From NCBI GenBank assembly GCA_021813325.1, contig JAKALA010000004.1, positions 81,415 through 145,414 of the forward strand: a DNA stretch of 64,000 bases, in the 5' to 3' direction. Shown here one piece after another: positions 1 to 9,608 of the stretch (positions within the stretch are counted from its first letter, which is position 1; each line of letters begins with the position of its first letter). Source of the stretch: a bacterium. Lineage in GTDB: Bacteria > Verrucomicrobiota > Verrucomicrobiia > Limisphaerales > UBA11358. The position numbers and the translations under genes were made by a program. The notes under the pieces are model-generated. The model worked only from the letters and a program-made list of their open reading frames with translations, made no database searches and was not told where the DNA came from.

Positions 1-1
1 T

Positions 2-529
2 GGCCTCGCGCCGGTTTTATTTTGGCGGCTGGTCGCGCCGGCGGCGGCGGCCTGGCAGCCGGATTGGGCCGGAGCCGCGCTGCCCGCGCCGCTCATCGAG
101 TTGAGCGCGTTTCATCTGGGCCTCGCCGCCGTGGCGCTGCTCGGCGCGATCTGGCTTTGGCGCCGGGTCAAACGCAACGGACTGAACCGCGCCGTCACCT
201 GGGATTGCGGTTACGCCGCCCCGACGGCGCGCATTCAATACACCGCCGGTTCCTTTGCCGGCATCATCAATGAGTGGTTCGACTGGATTCTCCAGCGTGA
301 GCGGCACGAGCAGCGGCCCGAGGAAAATTTTCCGGCGCGCGCTCATCAAGTGGAACACACGCCGGAAACCGTGCTGGAAAAAATCGTCCAACCGGTCGCG
401 GTGGCGGTGCTCCACATTTCCGCCGTGGCGCGGCGGCTCCAGCATGGCCGCGTGCAATCCTACCTGTTGTATTTGCTGATCGGCATCGCGGTGCTGGCCG
501 TTTTGGTGGCGATGGGAGGCGCGCAATAA
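2..529 (+). CDS. HyfB-like antiporter-type membrane subunit, C-terminal part (5' end outside window)
   Basis: The frame is open from the first base, so the gene begins before the window. The visible part is the C-terminal tail of a HyfB/HycC/NuoL-type proton-translocating subunit of a group-4-hydrogenase-like complex. It shows a membrane segment, a conserved WDCGYAAPTARIQYT stretch typical of HyfB tails, an amphipathic region, and a last membrane helix ending in GGAQ. The same tail recurs in the next gene, so the two are tandem paralogues. The stop codon TAA is directly followed by the ATG of the next gene, which fits an operon. Membrane location and ion translocation are inferred from the family. 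Confidence 0.8.
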   Translation, partial: GLAPVLFWRLVAPAAAAWQPDWAGAALPAPLIELSAFHLGLAAVALLGAIWLWRRVKRNGLNRAVTWDCGYAAPTARIQYTAGSFAGIINEWFDWILQRERHEQRPEENFPARAHQVEHTPETVLEKIVQPVAVAVLHISAVARRLQHGRVQSYLLYLLIGIAVLAVLVAMGGAQ

Positions 530-2485
530 ATGGCAATGAACATTGGATTACTTTTATCGCTGGCCGGTTTGGCTTCGCTCGCGGGCGTGCTGGCCGGCGT
601 CCGCTGGCCGCGCCTGTGGCTGGCGCTGACCGTGGGCGGCGCGTTGACGGCGCTGGGCGCGGCGCTCGCGGTGTTGTTGGGCGCGGCTGCCTGGAACTGG
701 CAGAGCGAATTTTCCGTGGGCGGCGAACCGCTGCATTTTCGGCTTGATGGCTTGAGCGCGTTGTTTCTCGTGCTGGTGGCGGTCGTGGGCGGCGCGGGGG
801 CAATTTATGCCCGCGAATACTGGCCCGACGCCCATTCCCCGTCCGCGGCGCGGCGGAGCCGGATTTGGTGGAGCGCGTTTGTGTTGAGCATGGGATTGGT
901 GCTGACCGTCTCCAACGGCCTGCATTTTCTGATGGCGTGGGAAATCTTCGCGCTCTGCGGCTATTTTTTAATCACGCTGGATGGTGAGCGCAGCGGCGTG
1001 CGCGCGGCGGGCTGGTTGTATCTGGTCGCCTCGCACGCGGGCACCATGGCGTTATTCGCGTTTTTCACGGCGCTGGCGTCGCTGACCGGCGGTTGGGATC
1101 TTGGTCCGATGCGCGATCAGGCGGGACTCGCCCCGCTGTTCTGGCTGGCGTTGTTTGGCTTTGGCATGAAAGCGGGTTTCTTTCCGCTGCACATCTGGCT
1201 GCCCTCGGCGCACGCGAAATCGCCCAGTCACGTTTCGGCCATCATGTCGGGCGTGGCGATTAAAATGGGGCTTTACGGCATTGTGCGTTTCAGCGGCTGG
1301 CTGCCGGTGCCGGCGGCGGCGGGCTGGGTGGTGATTGGTCTGGGCGCGGTCAGCGCGCTGCTGGGAATCGCCTTTGCCTTTGCGCAAAACGACGTGAAAC
1401 GGCTGCTGGCGTATTGCTCGGTGGAAAACATGGGCGTCATCATGATTGGCGTTGGGGTCGCGCTGCTGGCGTCGGTGCGCGGCCATGCGCTTTGGGGGCA
1501 ACTAGCGCTGGCCGGGGCGCTGCTGCACGTGTGGAATCACGGAGCGTTCAAATCGCTTTTGTTTTTTGGGTCCGGCTCAATTTTGCATGCCACCGGCACG
1601 CGCGAAATGAGCCGGCTCGGCGGGCTTGCCAGGACGATGCCCTGGACGGCCGGCCTGTTCGCGCTGGGTTCCATTGCCGCCGCCGGTTTGCCGCCGCTGA
1701 ACGGCTTTATCAGCGAATGGCTGATTTATCTCGGCTTGTTCGACACCGTCACCACCGAGGCCAATCCGCCGTGGATCGCCATTCCGGCGGTGGTGTTGCT
1801 GGCCACGGCGGGCGCCCTGGCCCTGGCGGCGTTCGCCAAGGCGTGTTCGACCATTTTCCTTGGCGCGCCGCGGACAAAGGCGGCCAGCCACGCACACGAA
1901 TGCGGAAACTGGATGCGCGGGCCGATGCTGGCCCTGGCGGGTGTGTGCGCGCTGGCGGGACTCGCGCCGTTTTTATTTTGGCCGGCCATTTCCCGCGCGG
2001 TGGCGGCTTGGAACCCCGCCTGGACGGCGGCCGAGATTCCCGCGCCCCTGATGACGCTGGGCGCGGCGCAAATGATTTTGGCCATGGTGGTGACGCTGGC
2101 GGCCGCGTGGCTGGGGCGTCAGGCGCGCGCGAACGGCCTGCAACGCCGGCCAACGTGGGATTGCGGTTACGCGGCGCCGACGGCGCGGATTCAATACACC
2201 GGCGGTTCCTTTGCCGGCATCGCCAGCAGTTGGTTCGGCTGGGTTTTACAGCCGGAACGGAAATTGCGCCGGCCCCGCGGCTATTTTCCGACGGAAGCCA
2301 TCCGCCTGGAGCGTGTGCCGGAAACCGTGCTGGAACGCGTCATTGCGCCGGTGGCTGAACGGGTCATGTGGCTTTCCAACGCCGCGCGCCGCAGGCAGCA
2401 CGGGCGGCTGCAATTTTACATTCTTTATCTTGTGGCCGGGCTGGTGGCGCTCGGCCTGCTCGTGATTTTGGGAGGTTTGCGATGA
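530..2485 (+). CDS. HyfB/NuoL-like antiporter-type membrane subunit
   Basis: A 651-residue, strongly hydrophobic protein with the Mrp-antiporter/NuoL core: WEIFALCGYFLITLDGE, then a PLHIWLPSAHAKSPSHVSA stretch carrying the conserved helix-7/8 His and Lys, then NDVKRLLAYCSVENMG with the conserved Lys. It ends in the WDCGYAAPTARIQYT tail seen in HyfB. It should form one ion channel of the membrane arm. ATG at 530 follows the previous stop without a gap; a second ATG lies two codons downstream and could be used instead. The gene overlaps the next one by ATGA. It is a tandem paralogue of the upstream gene, with near-identical DNA in the tail. Confidence 0.9.
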   Translation: MAMNIGLLLSLAGLASLAGVLAGVRWPRLWLALTVGGALTALGAALAVLLGAAAWNWQSEFSVGGEPLHFRLDGLSALFLVLVAVVGGAGAIYAREYWPDAHSPSAARRSRIWWSAFVLSMGLVLTVSNGLHFLMAWEIFALCGYFLITLDGERSGVRAAGWLYLVASHAGTMALFAFFTALASLTGGWDLGPMRDQAGLAPLFWLALFGFGMKAGFFPLHIWLPSAHAKSPSHVSAIMSGVAIKMGLYGIVRFSGWLPVPAAAGWVVIGLGAVSALLGIAFAFAQNDVKRLLAYCSVENMGVIMIGVGVALLASVRGHALWGQLALAGALLHVWNHGAFKSLLFFGSGSILHATGTREMSRLGGLARTMPWTAGLFALGSIAAAGLPPLNGFISEWLIYLGLFDTVTTEANPPWIAIPAVVLLATAGALALAAFAKACSTIFLGAPRTKAASHAHECGNWMRGPMLALAGVCALAGLAPFLFWPAISRAVAAWNPAWTAAEIPAPLMTLGAAQMILAMVVTLAAAWLGRQARANGLQRRPTWDCGYAAPTARIQYTGGSFAGIASSWFGWVLQPERKLRRPRGYFPTEAIRLERVPETVLERVIAPVAERVMWLSNAARRRQHGRLQFYILYLVAGLVALGLLVILGGLR

Positions 2486-3384
2486 TTTACACGTTTGAAC
2501 TCATCCTCCGGCTCGCGATTTGGCTGCTGCTGGCGCCATTGCTGCCCGGCATCATCAACAAAGTAAAAGCCTGGGTTGCCGGCCGCCGCGGGCCGCCGGT
2601 GCTGCAACTTTACTACGACCTGGCGAAACTGTGGCGCAAAGGCGTGGTGATGAGCACGCTCGCGTCGCCCGGATTTATCGCGGGGCCGGCGGTTGCCTGG
2701 GTGGCGCTGCTGGCGGCGGCGATCTTGATGCCGCTGGGGCCGCTGGGAAGCGCGCTGAGTTTTCGCGGCGACGTGCTGCTGCTGATTTATCTGCTGGCGC
2801 TGGCGCGTTTCTGCACGGCCTGGGCGGCGATGGAAACCGGCTCGGCGTTTGAAGGCATGGGGGCGGCGCGCGAAGTGAGCTACGCCGTGCTGGCCGAGGC
2901 GGCGATCATCGCGGCGGTGCTGGCGTTGAGCGTTCATACCCGCAGCGTGTCGCTGGTGACCATGTTGTCGCCGTCCGCCGGCGCGGGCGCGGCGCTGCTG
3001 GCGGCGGGATTGTTTACCGTGTTGTTGGCGGAAAACTGCCGGGTGCCGTTTGACGATCCCAACACGCATCTGGAATTGACGATGATTCACGAAGTCATGG
3101 TGCTGGATCACAGCGGTCCGCCGCTGGCGGCGATTTTGCACGGCGCGTCGGTGAAGCTGCTGTTGTTTTCCGTGCTGCTGGTGCAGGCGGTGGTGCCGCT
3201 GGGAAATTTATCCGCGCCGCTGGCGGGCGCGGCCTTGGCGGGCGGCGTGCTGGCGGTGACGATTGGCGTGGGCCTGGTGGAATCGCTGCTGGCGCGGCTG
3301 GCGTTTCGCCGCGTGCCGCTGCTGCTCACCACGGCGTTTTTGCTGTGTCTGTTTGCGTTGCTGGTTTCGTGGAACTGGAAATGA
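2482..3384 (+). CDS. HyfC/NuoH-like membrane subunit
   Basis: A 300-residue membrane protein of the NuoH/HyfC/EchB family, which anchors the hydrophilic redox arm to the membrane arm and lines the quinone- or ferredoxin-side ion path. Supporting motifs are KAWVAGRRGPPVLQLYYDL near the N-terminus, an EGMGAAREVSY loop, and ENCRVPFDDPNTHLELTMIHE, which carries the conserved acidic cluster. The frame is open upstream to 2368, but ATG at 2482 overlaps the previous stop (ATGA), is preceded by GGAGG and begins a normal NuoH-type helix, so it was chosen as the start. The next gene is 275 bp away. Confidence 0.9.
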   Translation: MIYTFELILRLAIWLLLAPLLPGIINKVKAWVAGRRGPPVLQLYYDLAKLWRKGVVMSTLASPGFIAGPAVAWVALLAAAILMPLGPLGSALSFRGDVLLLIYLLALARFCTAWAAMETGSAFEGMGAAREVSYAVLAEAAIIAAVLALSVHTRSVSLVTMLSPSAGAGAALLAAGLFTVLLAENCRVPFDDPNTHLELTMIHEVMVLDHSGPPLAAILHGASVKLLLFSVLLVQAVVPLGNLSAPLAGAALAGGVLAVTIGVGLVESLLARLAFRRVPLLLTTAFLLCLFALLVSWNWK

Positions 3385-3484
3385 GCGAAAATGGAAAACA
3401 TTGAACATTTGACATTTAATACTCGCCGGCGCGATTTTTCGGGCGTTCCCGAACCGGAACGAAGCCGTCGCGTCCATGCGTGGT

Positions 3485-3528
3485 GGCGACGCCTCGTCGC
3501 CGTGTGTGAACGCGACGCCTTCGTCGCG
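3485..3528. repeat. Pair of GC-rich hairpins (REP-like) inside the membrane-complex operon
   Basis: Two short palindromes sit side by side: GGCGACGCCTCGTCGCC (3485-3501) and CGCGACGCCTTCGTCGCG (3511-3528). The same core GCGACGCC(T)TCGTCGC occurs twice, in inverted orientation, in the mobile element at 24331-24450, so it is a dispersed repeat. A smaller hairpin (TCGGG-CGTT-CCCGA) lies just upstream. The 275-bp gap between the HyfC-like and HyfE-like genes holds no convincing gene. Confidence 0.6.
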
Positions 3529-3603
3529 CGATATTTCGGTTTTGGTTTGAGGGGCGTTGGTGGGAACGGGCGGCGGGGCGCCGCTGGCACCCCCGGCGGC
3601 GAG

Positions 3604-3636
3604 GGCGCCGCCGCCACTACGGTCAGTGGCGGCGCC
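3604..3636. repeat. GC-rich inverted repeat upstream of the HyfE-like gene
   Basis: The left arm GCCGCCGCCACT and right arm AGTGGCGGCGCC enclose ACGGTC and would form a strong stem in the mRNA just before the AAGGAGG ribosome site at about 3648-3654. There is no T-run after the stem, so it is not an ordinary intrinsic terminator. It could stabilise or separate operon segments. Confidence 0.4.
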
Positions 3637-3659
3637 TGGCTTGCGCAAGGAGGACGGCC

Positions 3660-4304
3660 ATGAATGGAACTGTAAATTTAGTCATCGGCTTGGCGATGGG
3701 CTTGAACCTGCTCGCGCTGGGGAGCAGCCGGCTGCCAACCCTCATCCGCGCGATGTCGCTGCAAGGCGTGGTGTTGGGCGTGATGCCGCTGCTGATCGAA
3801 CATGAGCGGCTCAACTGGCAGATTCTGGCGGTGGCGGTAGCCACGATGGCGGGCAAGGGCGTGCTGATTCCCAGCCTGCTTCAGCGGGCGATGCGCGCGG
3901 CGAACATTGACCGCGAAATGGAGCCGTTCATCGGCTTCGTGCCGTCGCTGTTGCTCGGAGCGGGCGGCACGATCGGCGCGGTGGCGCTGGCGCAGGAGCT
4001 GCCGTTGCTGCCGGAGCACGCCGGGTCGTTGCTGGTGCCGGGCGCGATGGCGTCCATGCTGACCGGTTTTATTTTGCTGATTGGCCGGGCCAAGGCGATT
4101 TCGCAGGTCTGCGGCTATTTGATTTTGGAAAACGGCATTTACCTGTTCGGGCTGCTGCTGATTCACTCCACGCCGTTGCTGGTGGAATCGGGCATCCTGC
4201 TGGACCTCACGGTGGGCGTGTTTGTCATCGGCATCATCGTGGACCGTATCCAGCGGGCCTTTGATTCGCTCGACACGCGCAAACTCACGACGCTTCACGA
4301 ATGA
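3660..4304 (+). CDS. HyfE-like membrane subunit (NuoK-type)
   Basis: A 214-residue protein with about six membrane helices, similar in length and layout to HyfE, a NuoK-like subunit of formate-hydrogenlyase-type complexes. Its first helix ends in SSRLPTLIRAMSLQGVVLG, a familiar HyfE segment, and acidic residues lie in later helices (for example ILENGIYLFGL). A clear AAGGAGG lies 6 nt before ATG 3660, stronger than for most genes here, which fits re-initiation after the 275-bp gap. It overlaps the next gene by ATGA and belongs to the same operon. Confidence 0.85.
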   Translation: MNGTVNLVIGLAMGLNLLALGSSRLPTLIRAMSLQGVVLGVMPLLIEHERLNWQILAVAVATMAGKGVLIPSLLQRAMRAANIDREMEPFIGFVPSLLLGAGGTIGAVALAQELPLLPEHAGSLLVPGAMASMLTGFILLIGRAKAISQVCGYLILENGIYLFGLLLIHSTPLLVESGILLDLTVGVFVIGIIVDRIQRAFDSLDTRKLTTLHE

Positions 4305-5743
4305 ACCCGCTGCTTCTCATCTTGGTTCCGCTGGCCGGCGCGCTGTGGGCGGCGCTGTGGCCGGACAACCGCACGCGCCCCTGGCTGCTGCCCGTGGTCG
4401 GTCTGGCGCATGTGACGTTGTGCGGCTGGCTGTTTATCCGTCCGCCGGAATTTTCACCGGACGCGTGGTTTGCGTTCGATCCGCTGGCGCGGGCCGTGTT
4501 GCCGGCGGTGTCGCTCCTGTTTTTTGTGTGCGCGATTTACAGCGTGTTTTATCTGCATATTCGGGCGGAACGGAACAACCGCGTGTTTGTGGCGCTGCTG
4601 CTGGCGGTGCTGGGACTGTTGAGCGCGGGCCATCAATCGCGGCATCTGGGCATGTTGTGGATCACCACGGAGGCGATTACGCTGGCCACGGTGCCCTTGT
4701 TGCATTTCAACGCCACGCCGCGCGCGTTTGAAGCGACCTGGAAATATCTGCTCGTCGGCGGCACGGGCATCGCGTTGTCTTTGTTGGGTTCGTTCTGCCT
4801 GGGCTACGCGTCATTGCATGGCGGTGGGGTTGGCAACCTGACGTTCACCGCGCTGGCGGCGCAGGGCGTGGAACTATCGCGTCCGTGGGTGCTCACGGCG
4901 TGGGTGTTGGTGCTCGTGGGCTACGGCACGAAGATGGGGTTGGCGCCGATGCACACTTGGAAGCCGGACACTTACGGCGAGGCGCCGGGCCTTGTGGGCG
5001 CGTTGCTGGCGGGCGCGGTGACGACGGTGGCGTTCACGGCCATTTTGCGCGTGCGGTTCGTGGTGGCGGCGGCGGGACAGGGGAGAATCGCTGATTTGAC
5101 GCTGCTGGCTGTCGGTCTTTTTTCCATGCTGGTCGCGGCGCTGTTTTTGCTGGGAACGCGCAACTACAAACGAATGCTGGCTTATTCCAGCGTGGAGCAC
5201 ATGGGCATTCTGGCCGTGGCGGCGTCGCTGGGCGGCGCGGGCGCGGCGGCGGGACTGTTTCATGTGTGGAGCAATGCTTTGACGAAGGGCGCGCTGTTCA
5301 TGAGCGCGGGCAACATCCGGCGCGCGGCGGGTTCGGCCTCGATGGATGACGTGCGGGGCATGATGAAATTGACGCCGCGCTCGGCGGCATTGTTCGTCAC
5401 CGGTTTGTTCGCCATCACGGCGTGTCCGCCGTTCAGCCCGTTTTTCAGCGAATTGCTGGTGCTGCGGGCGGCGCTGGCCGCGCATCATTGGGCGGCCACG
5501 GCCATATTTTTGATTTGCCTGCTGCTGGTGTTTTTTGGCATGACGCGGGTCGTTTTCGGGGTCGTGGATGGGCGTCCGCGTCCGGGGACGGTGGCCAACA
5601 GCCGGCGTTTTGTGGAAACCGCCGGCGTGATTGCTCCGCCGCTGCTGCTGCTCGGCTTGTCCTTGTGGATCGGGCTGTTTACGCCGCCATTGTTGCGGGA
5701 CGCCTGGTCGGCGGCGGTGGCCCAACTTTTTCCCGCACCATGA
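4301..5743 (+). CDS. HyfF/NuoN-like antiporter-type membrane subunit
   Basis: A 480-residue membrane protein, the third antiporter-type subunit of this complex. It carries the signature pattern GYGTKMGLAPMHTWKPDTYGEAP (positions about 205-227), the core Lys/His helices, and NYKRMLAYSSVEHMGILA, in which the Lys and Glu are family hallmarks. Length and motifs fit HyfF. It overlaps the upstream gene by ATGA and the downstream gene by ATGA. With the two HyfB-like copies, the complex would have at least three ion-channel subunits. Confidence 0.88.
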   Translation: MNPLLLILVPLAGALWAALWPDNRTRPWLLPVVGLAHVTLCGWLFIRPPEFSPDAWFAFDPLARAVLPAVSLLFFVCAIYSVFYLHIRAERNNRVFVALLLAVLGLLSAGHQSRHLGMLWITTEAITLATVPLLHFNATPRAFEATWKYLLVGGTGIALSLLGSFCLGYASLHGGGVGNLTFTALAAQGVELSRPWVLTAWVLVLVGYGTKMGLAPMHTWKPDTYGEAPGLVGALLAGAVTTVAFTAILRVRFVVAAAGQGRIADLTLLAVGLFSMLVAALFLLGTRNYKRMLAYSSVEHMGILAVAASLGGAGAAAGLFHVWSNALTKGALFMSAGNIRRAAGSASMDDVRGMMKLTPRSAALFVTGLFAITACPPFSPFFSELLVLRAALAAHHWAATAIFLICLLLVFFGMTRVVFGVVDGRPRPGTVANSRRFVETAGVIAPPLLLLGLSLWIGLFTPPLLRDAWSAAVAQLFPAP

Positions 5744-7218
5744 ACACGACTTCATTCATCCAACTGGCCAACGCCACGAGTTTGCCCTGGCCGGAAGTGC
5801 CGGTTTTGCCGGTGGCGGAACTGGTTCATGAAACGGCGCTGGAACTGGAGCGCGGCGCGCGGTTGTGCGCGTGGCTGGGCGTGCCGGAAAATTACGGCGT
5901 CAGCCTGTTGGCCGGGCTGGCTTTTGATGCGGACAACACGCTGGCCGTGGCGCGCAGCCGGCCGTTCACCGGCGGTTATCCCTCGCTTACCATGGCGCAG
6001 CCGCAGGCGCACATGTTCGAGCGCGAAGTTTGGGAGCAGCACGGCGTGACGCCGGAAGGGCATCCCTGGTTGAAACCGGTGCGCCGCCAGGAAAAGGATC
6101 ATCCGGCAAATGGAAAATTTTTTGAAGTCGCCGGCGGCGAAATTCATGAAGTGGGCGTCGGGCCGGTTCATGCCGGAGTCATTGAGCCGGGACATTTCCG
6201 GTTTCAATGCAACGGCGAAGAGGTGTTGCACCTGGAAATCGCGCTGGGGTATCAGCATCGCGGGGTGGAGGAAGCTTTGGCCGGCGGGCCTCATCGCGCG
6301 ACGCTGGCGCAAATGGAAACCGTGGCCGGCGACACAACCATCGGCCACGCGACCGCCTATGCGCTGACGCTGGAAGCGCTCGCGGGCACGGAAGCGCCGT
6401 TGCGCGCCCAATGGCTGCGGGCCATCGCGTTGGAACTGGAGCGGCTGGCAAACCACACCGGTGACATCGGCGCGCTGGCGGGCGACGTGGCGTTTCTGCC
6501 GACCGCGGCGGCGTGCGGGAAAATTCGCGGCGATTTTCTGAATCTGACGGCGCTGATTTGCGGCAATCGTTTTGGGCGCGGATTGGTGCGTCCCGGCGGC
6601 TGCAGATGGGATTTGGAACCGTCGCGCGCCGGGCAATTGCTGGAAAAATCGCGCGGGGTGCTGGCCGATGTGAATCAGGCGATTGACTGGCTGTGGGATG
6701 CGAATTCCGTGCGCTCGCGGTTCGAGACGGTCGGCGCGGTGACCAGCCGGCAGGCGGCTGACCTCGGGCTGGTCGGCGTGGCCGCGCGCGCGGCGGGTTT
6801 GGTGCGCGACGTGCGGTTCGACCATCCGGCGGGCTGGCATCGTTTTGCGCAAACGCCGGTTTCCACTTGGCCGGATGGCGATGTGTTTGCGCGGGCGCGG
6901 GTGCGTTGTCTGGAAATTCAGCGATCCGGGAAATTTTTGGAGGAACAACTCACGCAGCCGCCGGAGGATGAATTTTTTGGGCAACCGGGAACATTGCCCG
7001 GCGATACGCTGGCGGTGGCGCTGGTCGAAGGCTGGCGCGGCGAAATTTGTCACGTGGCGCTAACCGGTGCTGACGGAAAATTCCGGCGCTATAAAATCGT
7101 GGATCCGTCGTTCCACAACTGGCCGGGTTTGGCCCTGGCGTTGCGGCGGCAGGCGATCTCGGATTTTCCGATCTGCAACAAGAGTTTCAACTTATCGTAT
7201 TGCGGCTTCGATCTCTGA
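5740..7218 (+). CDS. Hydrogenase-large-subunit-like protein (NuoC-NuoD/HyfG type) without NiFe ligands
   Basis: A 492-residue protein with a NuoC-like N-terminal domain (EVWEQHGVTPEGHPWLKPVR near residue 100) fused to a NuoD/HyfG-like domain (LEIALGYQHRGVEEAL). In active group-4 hydrogenases the first cysteine pair reads CGIC followed by GxAH; here the same place reads METVAGDTTIGHA, with no cysteine. The C-terminal DPCxxC is replaced by VDPSFHNW. The tail SDFPICNKSFNLSYCGFDL is intact and complex-I-like. The NiFe site is therefore absent, as known for energy-converting-hydrogenase-related (Ehr) complexes, so hydrogenase activity is not expected. ATG 5740 overlaps the previous stop. The true redox partner is unknown. 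Confidence 0.9.
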   Translation: MNTTSFIQLANATSLPWPEVPVLPVAELVHETALELERGARLCAWLGVPENYGVSLLAGLAFDADNTLAVARSRPFTGGYPSLTMAQPQAHMFEREVWEQHGVTPEGHPWLKPVRRQEKDHPANGKFFEVAGGEIHEVGVGPVHAGVIEPGHFRFQCNGEEVLHLEIALGYQHRGVEEALAGGPHRATLAQMETVAGDTTIGHATAYALTLEALAGTEAPLRAQWLRAIALELERLANHTGDIGALAGDVAFLPTAAACGKIRGDFLNLTALICGNRFGRGLVRPGGCRWDLEPSRAGQLLEKSRGVLADVNQAIDWLWDANSVRSRFETVGAVTSRQAADLGLVGVAARAAGLVRDVRFDHPAGWHRFAQTPVSTWPDGDVFARARVRCLEIQRSGKFLEEQLTQPPEDEFFGQPGTLPGDTLAVALVEGWRGEICHVALTGADGKFRRYKIVDPSFHNWPGLALALRRQAISDFPICNKSFNLSYCGFDL

Positions 7219-7221
7219 CCT

Positions 7222-8001
7222 ATGTTTGTTTTCGACACACTTTTGCATCGGGCGCGGCGCGGTTGTGAAACCATGGCGTATCCGCGCGGCACGGCGCCGG
7301 CGCTGCCGGAGCGGCATGGCGGGGCCTTGCGCGTGGACGGCACGAAATGCGCCGACGATTGCGCGGCGTGCGTGCCGGTTTGTCCAACTCAGGCGATTAC
7401 ACGCGCCGACGGCAAACCGGTGGCGCTGGATTTGGGGAAATGCCTTTTTTGCGCGGCGTGTGTTGAGGCTTGTCCGACCGAAGCTATTGCGCAAACCAAA
7501 GACCATCGCCTGGCGGTGCGGCGGCGGGAAGATTTGTTTCTCGGCGCGCCGGGCATGGAAGAAGTGCGGCTGGCGGCGGCGTTGGATGAACGGCTGAAAA
7601 AACTATTCGGACGGTCGCTGCGGTTGCGGCAGGTGAGCGCCGGCGGTTGCAACGCGTGCGAGGCGGACACGAACGTCCTAGGCACGATTGGCTGGGATTT
7701 GGGGCGTTTTGGCATCCAGTTTGTGGCGTCGCCGCGGCACGCGGACGGGCTGCTGATCACCGGCCCGGTGAGCCGCAACATGGAACTGGCGTTGAAAAAG
7801 ACCTACGATGCGGTGGCGGCGCCCAAAATCGTGATTGCGGTGGGCGCGTGTGCCATAGCCGGGGGACCGTTTATCGGGCATTCGCAGACGGCGGAGGGGG
7901 CGGGATCGGTGGTGCCGGTGGATTTGTTTGTGCCCGGTTGTCCGCCACATCCGTTGACCATTTTAGACGGCTTGCTGCGTTTGTTGGGGCGGTTGGATTA
8001 G
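7222..8001 (+). CDS. Fused 2[4Fe-4S] ferredoxin and hydrogenase/complex-I small subunit (HyfH-HyfI type)
   Basis: A 259-residue protein. Residues about 35-90 form a two-cluster ferredoxin domain: CADDCAACVPVCP at 43-54 (a C-x3-C variant) and CLFCAACVEACP at 74-84. The rest is a NuoB/HycG-type small subunit with GGCNACE, GACAIAGGP and PGCPPHP supplying the four cysteines of the proximal [4Fe-4S] cluster. In E. coli these domains are separate proteins (HyfH and HyfI). Here they are joined, and with the NiFe-less large subunit they would make a short redox arm. It lies 3 bp after the large-subunit stop and is the last gene of the operon. Confidence 0.9.
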   Translation: MFVFDTLLHRARRGCETMAYPRGTAPALPERHGGALRVDGTKCADDCAACVPVCPTQAITRADGKPVALDLGKCLFCAACVEACPTEAIAQTKDHRLAVRRREDLFLGAPGMEEVRLAAALDERLKKLFGRSLRLRQVSAGGCNACEADTNVLGTIGWDLGRFGIQFVASPRHADGLLITGPVSRNMELALKKTYDAVAAPKIVIAVGACAIAGGPFIGHSQTAEGAGSVVPVDLFVPGCPPHPLTILDGLLRLLGRLD

Positions 8002-8069
8002 GCGCGATTTTTATCGGTTTTCAGCAGGTTTTTGAATGCGGGCGCAGATCAATTAACTTAAAAAAGTTG

Positions 8070-8098
8070 TTGACAGTAAAAAGGTGGATGCCTAAGTT
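8070..8098 (+). promoter_or_regulatory. Candidate sigma-70 promoter for tRNA-Thr and tuf
   Basis: A perfect TTGACA at 8070-8075 is followed after 17 bp by a weak -10, TAAGTT (8093-8098). It is the best promoter-like pair in the 214-bp gap before the tRNA-Thr gene. The -10 matches the consensus at only three positions, so this is tentative. Confidence 0.4.
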
Positions 8099-8215
8099 GC
8101 TGCCCTGTTCGAGCCGTAAAAACAATTACCGAAATTCCCTTGAATTTTGAGCTGGTCGAGGGAGTCGGTTTTTTTGTCGTTTTACGAATCGGGTTTGAAC
8201 GCAGTTTTATTGGAT

Positions 8216-8291
8216 GCCCATGTAGCTCAGTTGGTAGAGCACATCCTTGGTAAGGATGAGGTCATCAGTTCAATCCTGATCATGGGCTCCA
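8216..8291 (+). tRNA. tRNA-Thr (anticodon GGT)
   Basis: A 76-nt cloverleaf. GCCCATG pairs with CATGGGC, the D-arm TAGCTCAGTTGGTAGAGCA is present, the anticodon loop CTTGGTAAG gives GGT, the T-loop is TTCAATC, and CCA is encoded. It sits 47 bp upstream of tuf, a common tRNA-tufB arrangement, and is likely co-transcribed with it. Confidence 0.97.
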
Positions 8292-8338
8292 GTTAAAACT
8301 AAAAACGCAGCAAACGAGACAAGCAACACAACAATCAC

Positions 8339-9526
<1,188 letters not shown>

Positions 9527-9540
9527 GGCGAATTTGGAAC

Positions 9541-9577
9541 GGGAGCGCGGCGGTTTGAACCTCCGTGCTCCCTTTTT
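9541..9577 (+). terminator. Intrinsic terminator after tuf
   Basis: GGGAGCGCGGCGG, loop TTTGAA, CCTCCGTGCTCCC, then TTTTT, 14 bp after the tuf stop. The stem has two mismatches but is GC-rich. It separates tuf from the tRNA-Trp/tRNA-Ser/secE unit. Confidence 0.85.
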
Positions 9578-9608
9578 GTCCGTAGATGACGGCATGGTTT
9601 TGACGGTT

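Noticed and set aside
5740..7218. Active NiFe hydrogenase large subunit
   Set aside because: Both cysteine pairs needed for the NiFe centre are absent, so the gene is described as hydrogenase-related only.
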